The notes under the pieces are model-generated. The model was not told where the DNA came from. It made no database searches and saw nothing but the letters and a program-made list of their open reading frames with translations. Below are positions 1 to 11,993 of a DNA stretch of 64,000 bases, in pieces. This stretch comes from Berberis thunbergii (Eukaryota; Streptophyta; Magnoliopsida; Ranunculales; Berberidaceae). Numbering within the stretch: position 1 is the first letter of the stretch; the number at the start of each line of letters is the position of its first letter. The stretch lies in assembly GCA_003290165.1 (NCBI GenBank), contig QNQO01000557.1, forward strand, positions 496,001-560,000, written 5' to 3'. A program made the position numbers and the translations under genes.

Positions 1-334
1 TGAATATTTGAGTTCAAAAGTTATTGATAATGACGATATCTTTTCAAATGCTTCCCTTGAATTCTGATGGAAGTATTATTTTGGTTAACAAAGATCGTGC
101 AACTAATAATTTGGATGTTGCTTTAGCTATTTTAGAACATTCTCGTTTTCCCACAATATACACACCTTAAAAATATGTGATAAATTAGCTTGATTCCTTG
201 ATCAAATTTTGACCTTGTCGTTAGGGATAAGATTTCTTTACATAATAAAGTGGTAATAAGTCCTATAAGATTATTGGGTTCACTTGTGTATTGCATGTAT
301 CATTGGCACGATAGAATGTGGATTGTGGCAATAT
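1..334. other. AT-rich DNA, no gene seen
   Basis: No open frame, terminal repeat or RNA gene was recognised. The sequence becomes recognisable as a Helitron-like unit only from about 335. Confidence 0.4.
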
Positions 335-843
335 GTCAAACTCGATTAATTTTTTTAATAATTCGAAGAAAAAATACATTTTAAAATGCCACAATTAATC
401 CTCGAAAAACTTTGATTTTCCAAAATATGAAGTTCATGGTCTTTGCTTGAATGTAACTCAATATTGAAGTGCATTAGATTACATTAATACGCATATGTCA
501 TGAAATGCATATTTAAAACTTTAAGTGTTTGTATTAATGTTTGGTTTCATTGGAAAGATCTTAAAAATGCATTTCAACCATAGCAAAGTTTACTAAAAAT
601 CCGACTATTAAGTAGATAGTTATGATGATTTGCATTTAGAAAAACAAAAATTTTATCTCTCTGCCACATATGCATTCCATCATCCTTTTCACATTTTTGT
701 TCATTTTCTTTGCCCTCCTACTTGCAACTTATTTATAAACATGTTATTGTTGATAATAAATCTCCACCATTAACATCTTCTCGAACGTTTAATCATCACC
801 TTCTTTTATTTCCAACCCAAAACCAATTCTGAATTGTAATATA

Positions 844-871
844 CTATGGTATTCCTCGTGCCGTTAGCACG
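844..871 (-). repeat. Helitron 3' terminus (degenerate CTAG)
   Basis: The hairpin CGTG...CACG spans 857-871. On the minus strand it is followed by AGGAATACC and ATAG, a one-base change from CTAG. Confidence 0.5.
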
Positions 872-1119
872 ATAAAAGTTTAAAACTTGTCAAAACATGA
901 TCACCCTTAAGTTTTCATCTTTCATACTTACATGCCTAATCACTACCATTAACAGTTGAATAAAAATAAAAATAAAATCAAAATATTGGGTATAAAAATC
1001 GAACCCATGCATTCTTTGGTGCTTTAAGTTCTATGCGATCTGTTAGATGCTTATATTTGGGTAAATCTCAGTCTTCTTTTATCTCCAACCCTAAACACCA
1101 TTCTGATTTGTAATATAGA

Positions 1120-1148
1120 CTAATATGTCCCCCGTGCCGTTGGCACGA
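1120..1148 (-). repeat. Helitron 3' terminus joined to the next unit
   Basis: The palindrome CGTGCCGTTGGCACG lies at about 1133-1147. Read on minus it is followed by a short spacer and TTAG (for CTAG). TCTATATTACAA of the next unit follows directly. Confidence 0.55.
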
Positions 1149-1593
1149 TATAATTTTTTGGGTAAACCTCATGACATGCCAACCCATTTGTGCTTACGTA
1201 ACTGTGAACACACTCACTTTGTCGAATAAATCAATTGGAAAACATAAAAGATTTCATAGTTGCACAACAAATTTGAAATTGAACACAATGGCAAATACTC
1301 AAAAACACCCAACTGTAAATATATTTGTACAGACAAAAATAGATTTAGTAACAAAAAAAACTCAACCACTATTTATTCCCACTTAAAATAAAAAAATTAA
1401 GATGAGTAATTGAAATCCGGAGAGATAAAAGAGTGTAAGTGAGGGTTAAGAGAAATTGAAAGATGAGAAATGAAAGTGTAAGAGATATTGATAAATGAGA
1501 CATCGTTTTTGGACGTTAGATCTTTATATTTGGGAAATCTCAACTGTCTTTTAACTCTCACTTAAAACACCATTCTGATTTGTAATATAGATA

Positions 1594-1623
1594 CTAGGGT
1601 ATTTTTCGTGTCATTGGCACGAT
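1594..1623 (-). repeat. Helitron 3' terminus, CTAG intact
   Basis: On the minus strand the hairpin CGTGCCAATGACACG is followed by AAAAATACC and CTAG. Two extra bases then separate it from the TCTATATTACAA start of the next unit. Confidence 0.6.
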
Positions 1624-1768
1624 AATATCAAAATGTTGGGTATGGAAATCTAACCCATGCACTATTAGTGCTTTAAGTTCTATGTGATCCGTTATATTCT
1701 TAGATTTGGGTAAATCCGAGCCGTCTTTTATTTCCAACCTCAAGCACCATTCTGATTTGTAATATAGA

Positions 1769-1795
1769 CTAGGGTATTCCTCGTGCCGTTGGCAC
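1769..1795 (-). repeat. Helitron 3' terminus, CTAG|TC junction
   Basis: On the minus strand the hairpin GTGCCAACGGCAC is followed by GAGGAATACC and CTAG. TCTATATTACAA follows with no spacer. This is the cleanest 3'-to-5' junction of the left array. Confidence 0.65.
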
Positions 1796-2154
1796 TCCAT
1801 GTACATTTTTTTGTTAAATATCATGTATTTAACACCATCGCCCCATCCCCAATTTCGCCATCAATTAGTTTTGAAGTGTAAACCTATTATAAAGTAAAAA
1901 TATATAATATAAACTTTAGGGTTAGACTTGGTCAAAATTTGATTCAGTTAGGAAAAAATTTCAAACCCCGAGAGTGAGTTCACCCTAAATCTTGAATGCG
2001 CCAAAACATGAAGTTCATGATTTTTGTTTAAATGTGCATTAAGATGTTTGTCTCATTTTTTTTTCATAGGATGATCGACCCATCTCATTTATTTGAAAAT
2101 ACTAACGACATGAAATGCATTATAAGTTATTTAACAATAAATATATATTTTGAA

Positions 2155-2376
2155 ATTTTTTTGGAAGGCGAGCTGGGTTTTTAGGATCCCATAACCTATC
2201 ACAGACCATAATTGGTATTTTTAAAATTTTTTTTGAAGCCGAGCTAGGTTTTCAGGATCCCATAACCTATCACAGACCAGAATTGGTCAACACACCATAA
2301 ACTGATAAACATGCCACTAGCTGGGTTCGAACCCATGACCTAGTGGTACCATCTGCCAAGCTCTAACCATTGAGTT
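2155..2376 (-). mobile_element. tRNA-derived SINE-like insertion
   Basis: Read on minus, the head has an A-box-like TGGTTAGAGCTTGG (about 2369-2356) and a B box GGGTTCGAACCC (2333-2322). These are internal RNA polymerase III promoter elements in tRNA-like spacing. A non-tRNA body follows, and the end near 2160 is A-rich. A segment of about 70 bp carrying GGATCCCATAACC is present twice (2163-2214 and 2233-2286). The insertion interrupts the rightmost Helitron-like unit of the left array, and similar AT-rich bases flank both sides. No tRNA cloverleaf is complete, so this is not a tRNA gene. The SINE family is not recognised. Confidence 0.55.
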
Positions 2377-2717
2377 TTCATGCAATTGGCACTTATTTTT
2401 AAAATTTTAGCATTTGTATTAATCATTAGCTTCATTGGAAAGATCTTAAAAAATGCATTCCTTACCGAAATTCGACAACCATGTAAATAGTTATGACAAT
2501 TTTAATTTTGTGAAAAATACACAAAAATTTCTCTCCCATCCACATGTACATTTCGATAATTTTTTTTCACCGTTTTTCATTTTCTTTGCCCTTATAGTTG
2601 TGTTATATTCACAAATATTCCATTATAGGAAATGAATCTCAACCCTCAACATATTTTCCAACTTTTAATCTTAGCCATCTTTTATCACAAATTCCTTAAA
2701 ACACCATTCTGCAATAT

Positions 2718-3822
2718 TATTTTTTACCATTTTTATGAGCTAACAAATTTTTGATATGGTTCTTCTTGTATATATGTAATTTTTGTTTGTTTGCAACTTT
2801 TGATCTAAGACAATTCATATTTAGTATATTTTTTAATTTATAAGACAATTCATATTTAGTATTTTTCTAATTTATAAAGTGTTAAGTTAGTATTTTCAAA
2901 TGTATAAATTGTTGATCCTTAATACTTTATGTATAATTTTCTTACTTTGTAAGTTGTTGACCTGCAACATTCCATATCATTTTTATGGGTTAAAAAAAGA
3001 GTTCCTATGCATACCGACCATTTCGCTCGGTTGCACAAACTCTTTTTACACCGGTATTCTTGGATGTTTCGACTTTGTTGCACCAACCTAAAGTATGTAA
3101 AACCGACTTATCATTTTTTATTAATAAAATATTTGGTGGTGAAATTTTCTCATTTGGGAATATAAATTGACTTGAATGAAAGAACAAAAGTAGCTACTAC
3201 CTATAAAATTAAAACTCGGTCACACATTCGTTAATTTCAAATTATTCATTAGTTGTGGAGGGCTTAACAAAACCAATATGTATTACAAATAAATAAAGTA
3301 AATAAATGTAAATCAATACATCACTTTCAAAATTGTAGCAACTATAAAATTATTTCAAAAAATAGCATTGAAAATCTAAATAATCCTACATCCAAAATTT
3401 TACAATAAAAATCCTTTATACAAAGTCCCCAATCAACAACATGAGTAATCTTCTTATCTTCATGTTTTGTCAAGGTTAACAAAATGTGGTTGGGTACACC
3501 AAGTAATTTAAATAAATTAAGCTAAATTATAAAGTTTGGGGCATCGAGCGATACAGTCGGGTTCACTTGATCTAGTTTGCTAGCTTATGATTATAACCTT
3601 ATTTAAATTGTTTATCTACTACATTGCAATTTTCGTGGTTTTCTTCAATTTTGTATCTTTATTATTTCTTATACCTTTTTTCTAGCTATAGTGACTTCAT
3701 ATATCTCAACCATGCAATCACTTAGCACTCTATCATTTTTCTAGTCTTTAAAATGCTTAGTCCCTAATACCATTATATCCTACATCAAAAATAGTTTTGT
3801 ATTGCTAATATTTCATACCTTG
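2718..3822. other. AT-rich intergenic DNA
   Basis: Frames at 2900-3187 are short, overlap on both strands and show no domain. A short duplication of ACAATTCATATTTAGTAT lies near 2811-2862. Nothing else was recognised. Confidence 0.4.
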
Positions 3823-4415
3823 CCCCCATCTCTTATGGAAATTATAATTGACCGTATATAAGTGAAGTATATAGTAGTATTTATATTTTCAAAAGTAATG
3901 TTTTGAAGTCTCTAGTTAGTAAGAAAAAAAATCAATGAAAAAAAAATAATCTACTGCTAACTTAGTTGATAATTTATTACATTTAAAATGAAATATTAAA
4001 TTTTTGTCAACTTAAATTGTATGCTAAAAAGAAGTAAGACCTGACAAGCGAAATTCTTTCCAAAGGTTTTAATCTAACATACATTAATTATTTGCCTTTC
4101 ATAACATATGCATATCTCCCCCATCTCTTATGGATTAAAATTGACCGTATATAAGCGAATTATATAGTAGTATTTATATTTTCAAAAGTAATGTTTTGAA
4201 GTCTCTAGTTAGTAAGAAAATAAAATTAATGAAAAAAATAATAATCTACTGCTAACTTTGCGGATAATTCATTACATTTAAAATGAAATATTAAATTTCT
4301 GTCAACCTAATTATTGTATGCCAAAAAGAAGCACGACCTGATAAGCGAAATTCTTTCTGAAGGTTTTAATCTAACATATATTAATTATTTGCCTTTCATG
4401 ACATATGCATATCTC
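3823..4415. repeat. 295-bp direct tandem duplication
   Basis: Copy 1 (3823-4117) and copy 2 (4118 to about 4415) are head to tail with a 295-bp period. Both begin CCCCCATCTCTTATGG and end near CATATGCATATCTC. They differ by scattered substitutions and small A-run indels. No coding sense or terminal inverted repeats were seen in the unit. Copy 2 ends beside the MITE at 4423. Confidence 0.85.
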
Positions 4416-4422
4416 TTGCAAG

Positions 4423-4813
4423 CAAGGAATGCGATTTCTCGAAATATATCGAAATTTCACGAAATATTTCCTATTTCGAGGTTACCAAAATCTCTTTTGA
4501 AATTCGAAATATGTCAAAAATTTTCACAGAAAATAAATAAATATTCTAATCTCCATATAATTTAACATGCTATAATGTTATTTTAGTAAAAAAAAAAAAT
4601 TTGTTATGTATGCGATTTTTATGTAATATGTAGTCTGTATGGCACTACGAGCCGTGTGAGACTTTTTATGTAGTATTTAAAAGTTTAAAATACATAACTT
4701 ATATTGTTAAATTTAAAATCACGAATGAAATTGTTTTGTTTTTCTACCAAAAACGAAATATTTCTTTAAATCGGGGTAGCGAAATCAACTAAAAAACAAA
4801 ATCACAATCCTTA
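4423..4813. mobile_element. hAT-like MITE, copy 1
   Basis: The left end CAAGGAATGCGATTTC and right end AAATCACAATCCTTA are imperfect inverted repeats. The flanks carry an 8-bp duplication with one mismatch, CTTGCAAG (4415-4422) and CTTGCAAA (4814-4821). An 8-bp duplication fits the hAT superfamily. The inside is AT-rich, rich in CGAAAT motifs and non-coding, so the copy depends on a transposase elsewhere. The same family recurs at 26209. Confidence 0.75.
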
Positions 4814-4821
4814 CTTGCAAA

Positions 4822-7251
4822 ATGTAATTGACAGAGAATATTAGTAGGGTAAAACAAACAATGTTTCAACATATCATAAATGTTTTAAATTCAATAGAAA
4901 TCCTAGTATATTAGGTATATGTGAAAGATGTTGAGAAAAGGTAGGATGGTTTTTTACCGCACAGAGAAGATGGAAAATGACAGTTTTGCATAAACACAAT
5001 TAAATTAGTTAAATGAAACATTAAAAACTTTTCTTTTCCATCTTTTGACCCCTGTGAGAATCTAAAGCACTTATGAATATACTTCCCTTCTTTTTAACAA
5101 CAAAACAATTTTGTTGAAAATTTTGTGAATCCAAATTTTTATAGTAAAAAACTTTGTCAATTCCAAAAATTTGAAAATTTGTTGAAAAAAATACTAATCC
5201 AAATAATGAATATGCCAATTTTAGGTGCATTCAAATTTTTTTATCCAATGCACTTGAATTCAACTGGTTTTGTTCAATATACTGTCAAAAATTGTTAATT
5301 TACAGTAACCGCCTTTTACAAAATGCAACTTTTTAGTTTAATTAGTAGTAGTTTTGAACAGTAAAATAAATTCACAAATTTTGTTTTTTACATCGTTCAA
5401 TTTCGAAAAAGCAAGAATCGAATAAAAAATTAATCTGTTGAGTAATGCATGATAGCATGTTACACTCATTAACTCATCAATAAAAACATCAAAGTTTAAT
5501 AGAGAAAATTAATATAAATGACAAATAATGAATTTTCTTATTGATATATGATCTTAGGTGAGATAATTTATAGGCAAACAAACTATTTTTGTCGATAAAA
5601 TCAATACATTTAATGTTCAAAAATGTAACTTGACATGTTTTTACTTTTATGTGAATAAATTGTCATGTTTATATTACTGTATTTGATTTAATAACTAACA
5701 CAAGCAGTATGCATAGATCTCAAAGATGACAAAACTATTAAATGGCTATTTCATGAGTAGTCTACGATAGAATGTTTAAATTTGACGCAAATAACATGCA
5801 TAACCTTACCACGGGCAAAAATTGTAGACTGTCCAAATTGGAAACAAAAAAAATATTACCTTCAAAATTGGATTTTACGGTCCACAAACTCACGAAAGAG
5901 TGAATTCAGAATACCTTTTACAACCCATGAAAGAGAGAATCCAGAACAAAAATAAGAGAGAATCTAGAACAAAAAATAATCTTTCACTAGGGCTTATAAA
6001 AAAGACCAAGTTGAAGATTGTCATAGCCTATGAGCTCGAAACATAAAAATCCAAATTATTTTAGAATATATACTCTGAGCCCTAAATAAGTTGTGCATTC
6101 AAGAAGGGGGTGATGTGTGTATCCATTAACGTACACCCTTAATTCAATTCAGTATATGTATCCACAATCAAGGGTTGACATTAGTCAATTTCCACTTCAA
6201 TAGGACCATCGATACAGATCAATCCATGGATTACCAAGCTAAAGGAGTCACCACAATGAACCTGAGCTCATGTTCGAAATTGTTAAAAACTTCAATTTTG
6301 CATGTGTACAAGTTTTGTTGTAATACTGGGCAATAAAGGTCAATTTTCACAAAGACTTTTGTTTTGTGATTGTCAAAAACTTGAAATGAAAATTTTCTAA
6401 ATTAAAACAAGATTAAGAAAATAAAATATTTATGTTGCTAAAGATAATACTACGACGATCAAGTATGAGAGCACCAAAGTTTCGATTTTTGTTTAGTTTA
6501 TTACATTTAACATACATTTTCTACCATTCACATAACTTATATCATAAATTTCTCAGTTTTTTAAAAATATTTGATTTTGATCATTAAACATGAAGTTAAG
6601 TAAAGATATCCGAGAGGTATTCTAAGCATACCCTATCAAACAAGCATTGTTAATTAAAAAATTGATTTAATCAATTAAAAACAATTTGTGAACATGAGAA
6701 AGCTACGTATGCATACAAAACTTTGATTGAAGGTAGAAAATTAGATTACATGTTTATAAACTAAAGATCCATCTAGACCCTAGTAAGAAATTTACGCTAT
6801 CATGCTACAAGAAATTTTTATTAAAAATAATGTGGACTTACACCAAGATATAAACACAAAATCCACTTTGACTCCCTAACAGTTTCACTTTGTGTCTCCA
6901 AACATATTATCTTCTCAAAAAATAAATTGTGCAAAAGAACATGTTCTCTATTTCAAGAGTCACAAGAGTACAAAAGGAAATAAAATTACATTGAGAATAA
7001 AATCCTACAAAGATCTTCCCAAATTACATAGTATTGTTGCTCGAGCATTAGCATGTGGAGATCTCTTTCCATTCATGTTGCTTTCTGGCAGCTTTGTGGT
7101 TGCAATTTGTTTCCTCCTATAAATTGTGCAAAGTTGGTTACTAAGTAAACTTCTCCAATTCAAAAGAATGCTCCTAAGAAAATGGATGGTTTTTATTGGT
7201 TTAAGGGATGGTTAATTATAGAGAATATCATGGGTACAAAAGTAATAGTTG
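4822..7251. other. AT-rich intergenic DNA
   Basis: There is no convincing gene. Frames at 5021-5230 and 6892-7122 are isolated, lysine/asparagine-rich and domainless. A short degenerate repeat based on GAGAGAATCCAGAACAAAAA lies at about 5890-5985. Confidence 0.4.
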
Positions 7252-7256
7252 AATAT

Positions 7257-7508
7257 TGTTGAAAGACGGGCATATTCTGTATAGCTATTTAGGATATCAG
7301 ATCCTTAGTTTCATGTTTTGTTTATTTCCGGCTTTCATGTAATTGGACAGATATAGCAAATCTGTCTCCAGCTTGGTTGTTTCCTTTTCTTGGTATAATC
7401 GGATATGATATGATCTATACTATGCTATCGCTTCCTCTAAATATAGATGGTTATGTATGTTGAATAAATCAAGCATATTGTTCTTTTTTTTTTCTCTTAT
7501 TTTTAACA
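7257..7508 (+). repeat. 5' LTR of the copia element
   Basis: The LTR is 252 bp, TGTTGAAAGACGGG to TTTTTAACA, and pairs with 11994-12238. An AATATAGATGG stretch near 7439 sits where an LTR TATA region is expected. Confidence 0.88.
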
Positions 7509-7521
7509 TGGTATTAGAACC
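7509..7521 (+). other. Primer-binding site (tRNA-iMet type)
   Basis: TGGTATTAGAACC begins directly after the LTR. It matches the usual plant copia site TGGTATCAGAGC with a few changes. Confidence 0.75.
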
Positions 7522-7577
7522 AACCCTTGGAAAAAAAATTCATGGCTAAAAAACAACCATGACAGGAGTCGCCAGAA

Positions 7578-8700
7578 ATGGCTCGGGCACTTCTAGAGAT
7601 GCCTCGTCTGAAATCTTTTCAGATTTGTCAGTACCAACACAGAAATCCAACCCATGCCATGAATGATACCCATTCTCTTCAAATAACTCAACATAAACTA
7701 AATGGGAAAAATTATCTAGAATGGTCTCAATCAGCGATCCTTATAATCAGAGGAAAGGGAAGACTCAACTACTTGATTCGTACAACCAAAGTTCCGAATG
7801 AGGGAGACCCTAACTTTTCAATATGGGAATTTTGACGAATTCCAATGTGATGCGTGACTTGTCAATTCCATAGAGTCCAAAATTGGTCAATTCCATGGAG
7901 TCCAAGATTGGTCGGGCTTATTACTATGAAAGAAATATAGGATATGGCGAAGAAGATGTACTTTGATCTGGAGAACTCAAACCATATTTTTGAGATAAAA
8001 TCATCTTTAAGGGACACAAAACAAGGTTACTTTTTAGTGACTAGATACTTCAATAATTTGACTGGGTTATGGCAAAGTTAGACATGTTTTACAACCATGA
8101 TTGACATTGTGTTGAAGATAGTAAATAATATAACAAACTACTTGAAAAAGATAGGATCTACGACTTTCTTCACGACCTAAACAATAAGTTTGATGAAGTT
8201 CGTGGCAGGATACTTGGTATCAAACCTCTTGCAAACATTAGAGAGGTGTTTCCTAAGGTTTGAAAGGGAGAAAAATCGAAAACGGGTTATGATAGAGAAC
8301 TCAAAGAACCTGCCAGAAACCTATCTCAAAGCTCTTCTCTCCAAGAAAATGAAAGTTCTACTTTGTTTCGGATCAGCTTCGGAAGATTAGCAAGGTAATA
8401 AAAGAAATGATTGGCCTTGGTGTGATTATTGTCAATGCCCTTGGCAAACTTGAGACACTTGCTGGGAGATTCATGGAAAACCAACAAATTGGAAGCCATG
8501 TAAACAAGGAGATCAAAGAAGAGCACTTCAAACTAATTATGAGGAAACTTAATTTGGTTGTACTCAGCAACGAACACCTTGAGCAGATTCAAGTTTTTTT
8601 TTTTTTTGTCTCAATCTTAGTCAAGTGCCTGCCTCTACATAAACTCCAAAATGTTTCATTGCTTAGTGAGGTGACTATCTTTTTGCCCTTACTGTAAATT
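7578..8700 (+). pseudogene. copia gag remnant
   Basis: The first open piece (7578-7835, 85 aa) contains HKLNGKNYLEWSQSA. This is the typical start of plant copia Gag, where Gag coats the RNA in virus-like particles. It stops early. Further Gag pieces follow in shifting frames, including FDEVRGRILGIKPLANIREVF at about 8190-8250, a conserved Gag segment read across frames. No intact zinc knuckle was seen. The frame is lost repeatedly before 8700, so no functional Gag could be made. Confidence 0.75.
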
Positions 8701-9059
8701 CAGAGTTTAATGGTCATTGGATAATTTATTCTGGGGCTTTCAATCATCTGACAAGATGCAGTAAGTTTTTTTCTACATATACCCCATTTTCCGGACTGTT
8801 AAAAATTCAAATTGCTAATGGAGCTTTGTCCTCAGTGGTTGGAAAAGGGTCACTTAAACTCTCTAATATGACACTATAATTAGTTCTTCACGTTCCAAAG
8901 TTGACTTGTAACTTAGTGTTTATTAGTAAATTGACTAAGGATCTAATTGTGTGGCTAACCCTAACCTTCATTCTGTGAGTTTCAGGATTTAACTCACGGA
9001 GGATGATTAGCAATGATAAGGAACGGGGAGGCCTGTATTATCTTTAGGACAATCTGCAC

Positions 9060-9960
9060 GTGAATAACCATGCTATGGCGTTAAGTTGTGAATTTGTTTA
9101 TGTTTCTTATAAGGTTACATTATGGCATAATAGTCTAGGACATCCTAGTTTCCCTTACCTAACAACTATGTTTCCTTTTCTATTTAAAAATAAAGATGTT
9201 TCTTCCTTTCGCTGTGAAACTTGTCAATTTGCAAAATATATCGGTGTTCCATATCCAAGTCAGCCATATAAGTCATCTAAACCTTTTTGGCTAAGCCATA
9301 GTGATGCATGGGGCCCTTCTAAAGTGATTACAAAAACAAAATGGTTTGTGACTTTCATTGACGATCACTCTCATGCATTTTAGTTTAACTCTTAAAATAA
9401 AAAGTAGATTTCAAAAATGTTTTCAAACAATTTCACAAAATGATCCTAACCCAATTTCATAAACAAATCCAAAATTTTCATACAGATAATGGGTGAGAGT
9501 ATTTCAATTCCATTCTAACGGGCAATTTTTGAAAGAACAAGGGATTTTTCATCAAAGTTCTCGTGTCAGAACCTCTCAACATAACGGGGTTGCCGAAAGA
9601 AAGAATTGTCACTTCTTAGAAGTGGCATGTGCTATTATGTTCACCACCCATGTTCCCAAGCATTTATGGGGTGACGTGGCTCTCACCGCTTCTTATCTAA
9701 TAAATAAGCTTTCGTCTAGTGTCCTTAAATTCCAAACCCCACTCCATATTCTTCTCCAATGTTATCCTCTACTCACCTCTATTCCTACAAAGGTTTTGGG
9801 TTCACAACCTTCATTCAAAAGACTAGTCCAACTAGTGGAACACTTGATCATAGATCTATAAAAATGCATTTTGTGGGTTATTCTCCAAATAAAAAAGGGT
9901 ACAAATATTACAACAACAAAAAAACTGATTGTTTCATTTGATGTCGCCTTTTTCTTTCTT
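9060..9960 (+). pseudogene. copia integrase remnant (pre-integrase zinc domain and core)
   Basis: The open piece at 9060-9383 carries the GAG-pre-integrase zinc-binding pattern: LWHNSLGHPS, then CETCQFAK. The start of the DDE core follows (SHSDAWGPSKV, FVTFIDDHSHAF). A stop follows the first catalytic region. The second piece (9493-9861) carries QHNGVAERKN, which includes the catalytic glutamate region. The intervening bases are frameshifted. Integrase inserts the cDNA into host DNA; this copy cannot. Confidence 0.85.
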
Positions 9961-10399
9961 CCCAAATATGCTTTTAGGGGGAGAACTTAGGTGAAGATAG
10001 GCTTTGAGATTATTCCTTCCCTCCTTCTTATTTTGTCCCTCATTCTATCCTCCTCCTAATTTTGTCCCTCTTCCTGAAACATCTTCAAACATCCTTGTCC
10101 TTGATCCTTCCAAAACTATTCCTAACCCAGCCTCACCTACTATGCCATCAACAAATGATGATATGTAAACAACGGAAATTTACCTAAACTTAGTCAAACA
10201 AAGCTTCGTGTTTATTCATGACGACGACAACCTCAGGAAGAACATGTTTCCTCACCTTTGCCACATTGTCAGGAAACCAGTCCAAAGGTAAATACTAAAT
10301 ATGGAACTATTATTGCTAATACTATGCCAAGTGATTTGGTTTAGTCGATAGCCCTCAAAAAGGGAGTTGAACATGCACACATCCTTTACACAATTTCCT

Positions 10400-11979
10400 A
10401 TCCTACACTCAATTATCTTCATCATTCCCGACCTTGACATTGAAGATTGAAAAAGCTACAGTTCAAAAAAATATTCAAGAAGCTCTGGGAAGTCCAGAAT
10501 GGAAGGATGTTGTTGTACATGAAGAGTTGAGATATTTAAAAAGGAATGAGACTAGGAACTTAGTGAATTTACCTAAAGGGAAGATTTCGGTTGGCTACAA
10601 ATGTTGTTCACTTACAAATATAAGTCAAATGAGATGATAGAGAGACACAAAGCTCACCTAGTTGCTAAGGGGTACACACAGAATTTTGGGGTGGATCATA
10701 CTAAACAATTTGCTCATGTTGTCAAGCTAAACTCTATCAGGTACTTTTATCTCTAGCTACTAATCTTGTGTAGCCCTTACATCAGATGGATGTCAAAAAT
10801 GCTTTCCTTAATCGAGAGCTTGATGAACAAGTATATATGGATTTACCTCCCAGTTTTGAAGGAGAAAGTGTTGCCAAAAGCTATTCAAATTGAAAAAATT
10901 CCTCTACGGTTTTAAACAATCACCAAAGGTCTGGCTCGATTATTTTTCGAAGTCAGTTAGGAGGCCTGGATACATTCAGGATTAGACATATCAAAACTTT
11001 TTCTTCAAACACTCACAAAGTGCAAAGAATGTCATCTTGAACGTATATGTTGATGATATGCTCTTAACAACAAATGATGAAGAAGAAATAAACAAGTTAA
11101 AACTAACATTGGAAAAGAGTTTGAGATTAAAGATCTAGGGCAACTTAGATATTTTCTATTGATGGAGGTAGCAAAGAGTAAAAAAAGGGATTTTTATTTC
11201 TCAAAAGTAGTATACAGTTGATCTACTTGACGAAGCAGGTATGCTTGGATGTAGACTTGCCACGATTCCCATGGATCCAAGTCTGAAACTTGGATAGATA
11301 GAGAATAACATTCCAGTGGTCAAGGGGAGATACACCAACGTCTTGTTGGTAGATTGATATACCTATCCCATACAAGACCATTTATCGCATTTGCAGTGAG
11401 TGTAGTTAGCTAACATTTGCATTCTCTGTGTGAAGAACATTTTTAGACCGTCAATCGAATCCTAAGATATCTAAAATCAACCCTGACAAAGGATTGTACT
11501 TTGAGAAAAATGAACATATTCACAGATGCATATTCAACATAATCGGTTGAAGACAGAAGGTCCACATCTGTCTACTATAAGAAAGCATGGGGAAACCTTG
11601 TTACTTGAAGAAGCAAGAAGTAACCAGCGGTGTCTCGTAGTAATGTAGAAACATAATTCACAGCCCTTGCACAATAAATTTGAGAACTTACCTGGATTAA
11701 AATAATAATGGATGAATTAAAGATCCTTAGTGAGTTTCTTATGAAACTGTAATGTGACAAAAAGGCTACAATAAGTTTCGCCCATAATCCAGTTCACCAT
11801 GATCGCACAAAGCACGTTGAAGTGGATAGGCAATTTATAAAAAAAAAATTTGAAGGAGTAATATATGTAACCTATATGCCCTGACAACAACAAGTTGTAG
11901 ATGTGTTCACAAAAGGACTGCCTAGATCAAGTTTCGAAGTTCTTGTAGACAAGCTGGGAATAATTAACATCTATTCGCC
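10400..11979 (+). pseudogene. copia reverse transcriptase and RNase H remnant
   Basis: RT landmarks appear in order across several frames: HKAHLVAKGYTQ at about 10645, then DVKNAFLN, then the catalytic box YVDDMLLTTND at about 11046. At the RNase H end, QQVVDVFTKGLP lies near 11887. The region from 10434 to 11979 carries multiple stops. The domains lie 3' of integrase, as expected for copia. Confidence 0.85.
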
Positions 11980-11993
11980 AGCTTGTGGGGGAG
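11980..11993 (+). other. Polypurine tract of the copia element
   Basis: GCTTGTGGGGGAG lies directly before the 3' LTR and would prime plus-strand DNA synthesis. Confidence 0.7.

Larger units (their letters stand above)
335..2717 (-). mobile_element. Tandem array of Helitron-like units (left array)
   Basis: Several related non-coding units lie head to tail on the minus strand. Each unit ends (read on minus) in a short hairpin built on GTGCCAACGGCAC, then about 8-10 bases, then CTAG or a decayed form of it. This is the Helitron 3' signature. The next unit follows at once with a 5' TC (TCTATATTACAA). 3' ends lie near 844, 1120, 1594 and 1769. The leftmost unit (about 335-842) has lost its own 3' end, and the rightmost has lost its first bases near 2717. 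Unit bodies share a landmark around 555-690 and 2425-2560 (GGAAAGATCTT, then a CCACATGTACATT-like motif). The same landmark recurs in the 39.4-42.4 kb array. No RepHel coding sequence is present, so the units are non-autonomous. Confidence 0.65.

Noticed and set aside
2320..2376. tRNA gene on the minus strand (GGGTTCGAACCC)
   Set aside because: B box and A box are present but there is no complete cloverleaf or acceptor stem. A SINE fits better.
6892..7122. 76-codon frame with a hydrophobic C-terminus
   Set aside because: It is isolated, with no homology recognised and no promoter or splice context. A chance frame is likely.
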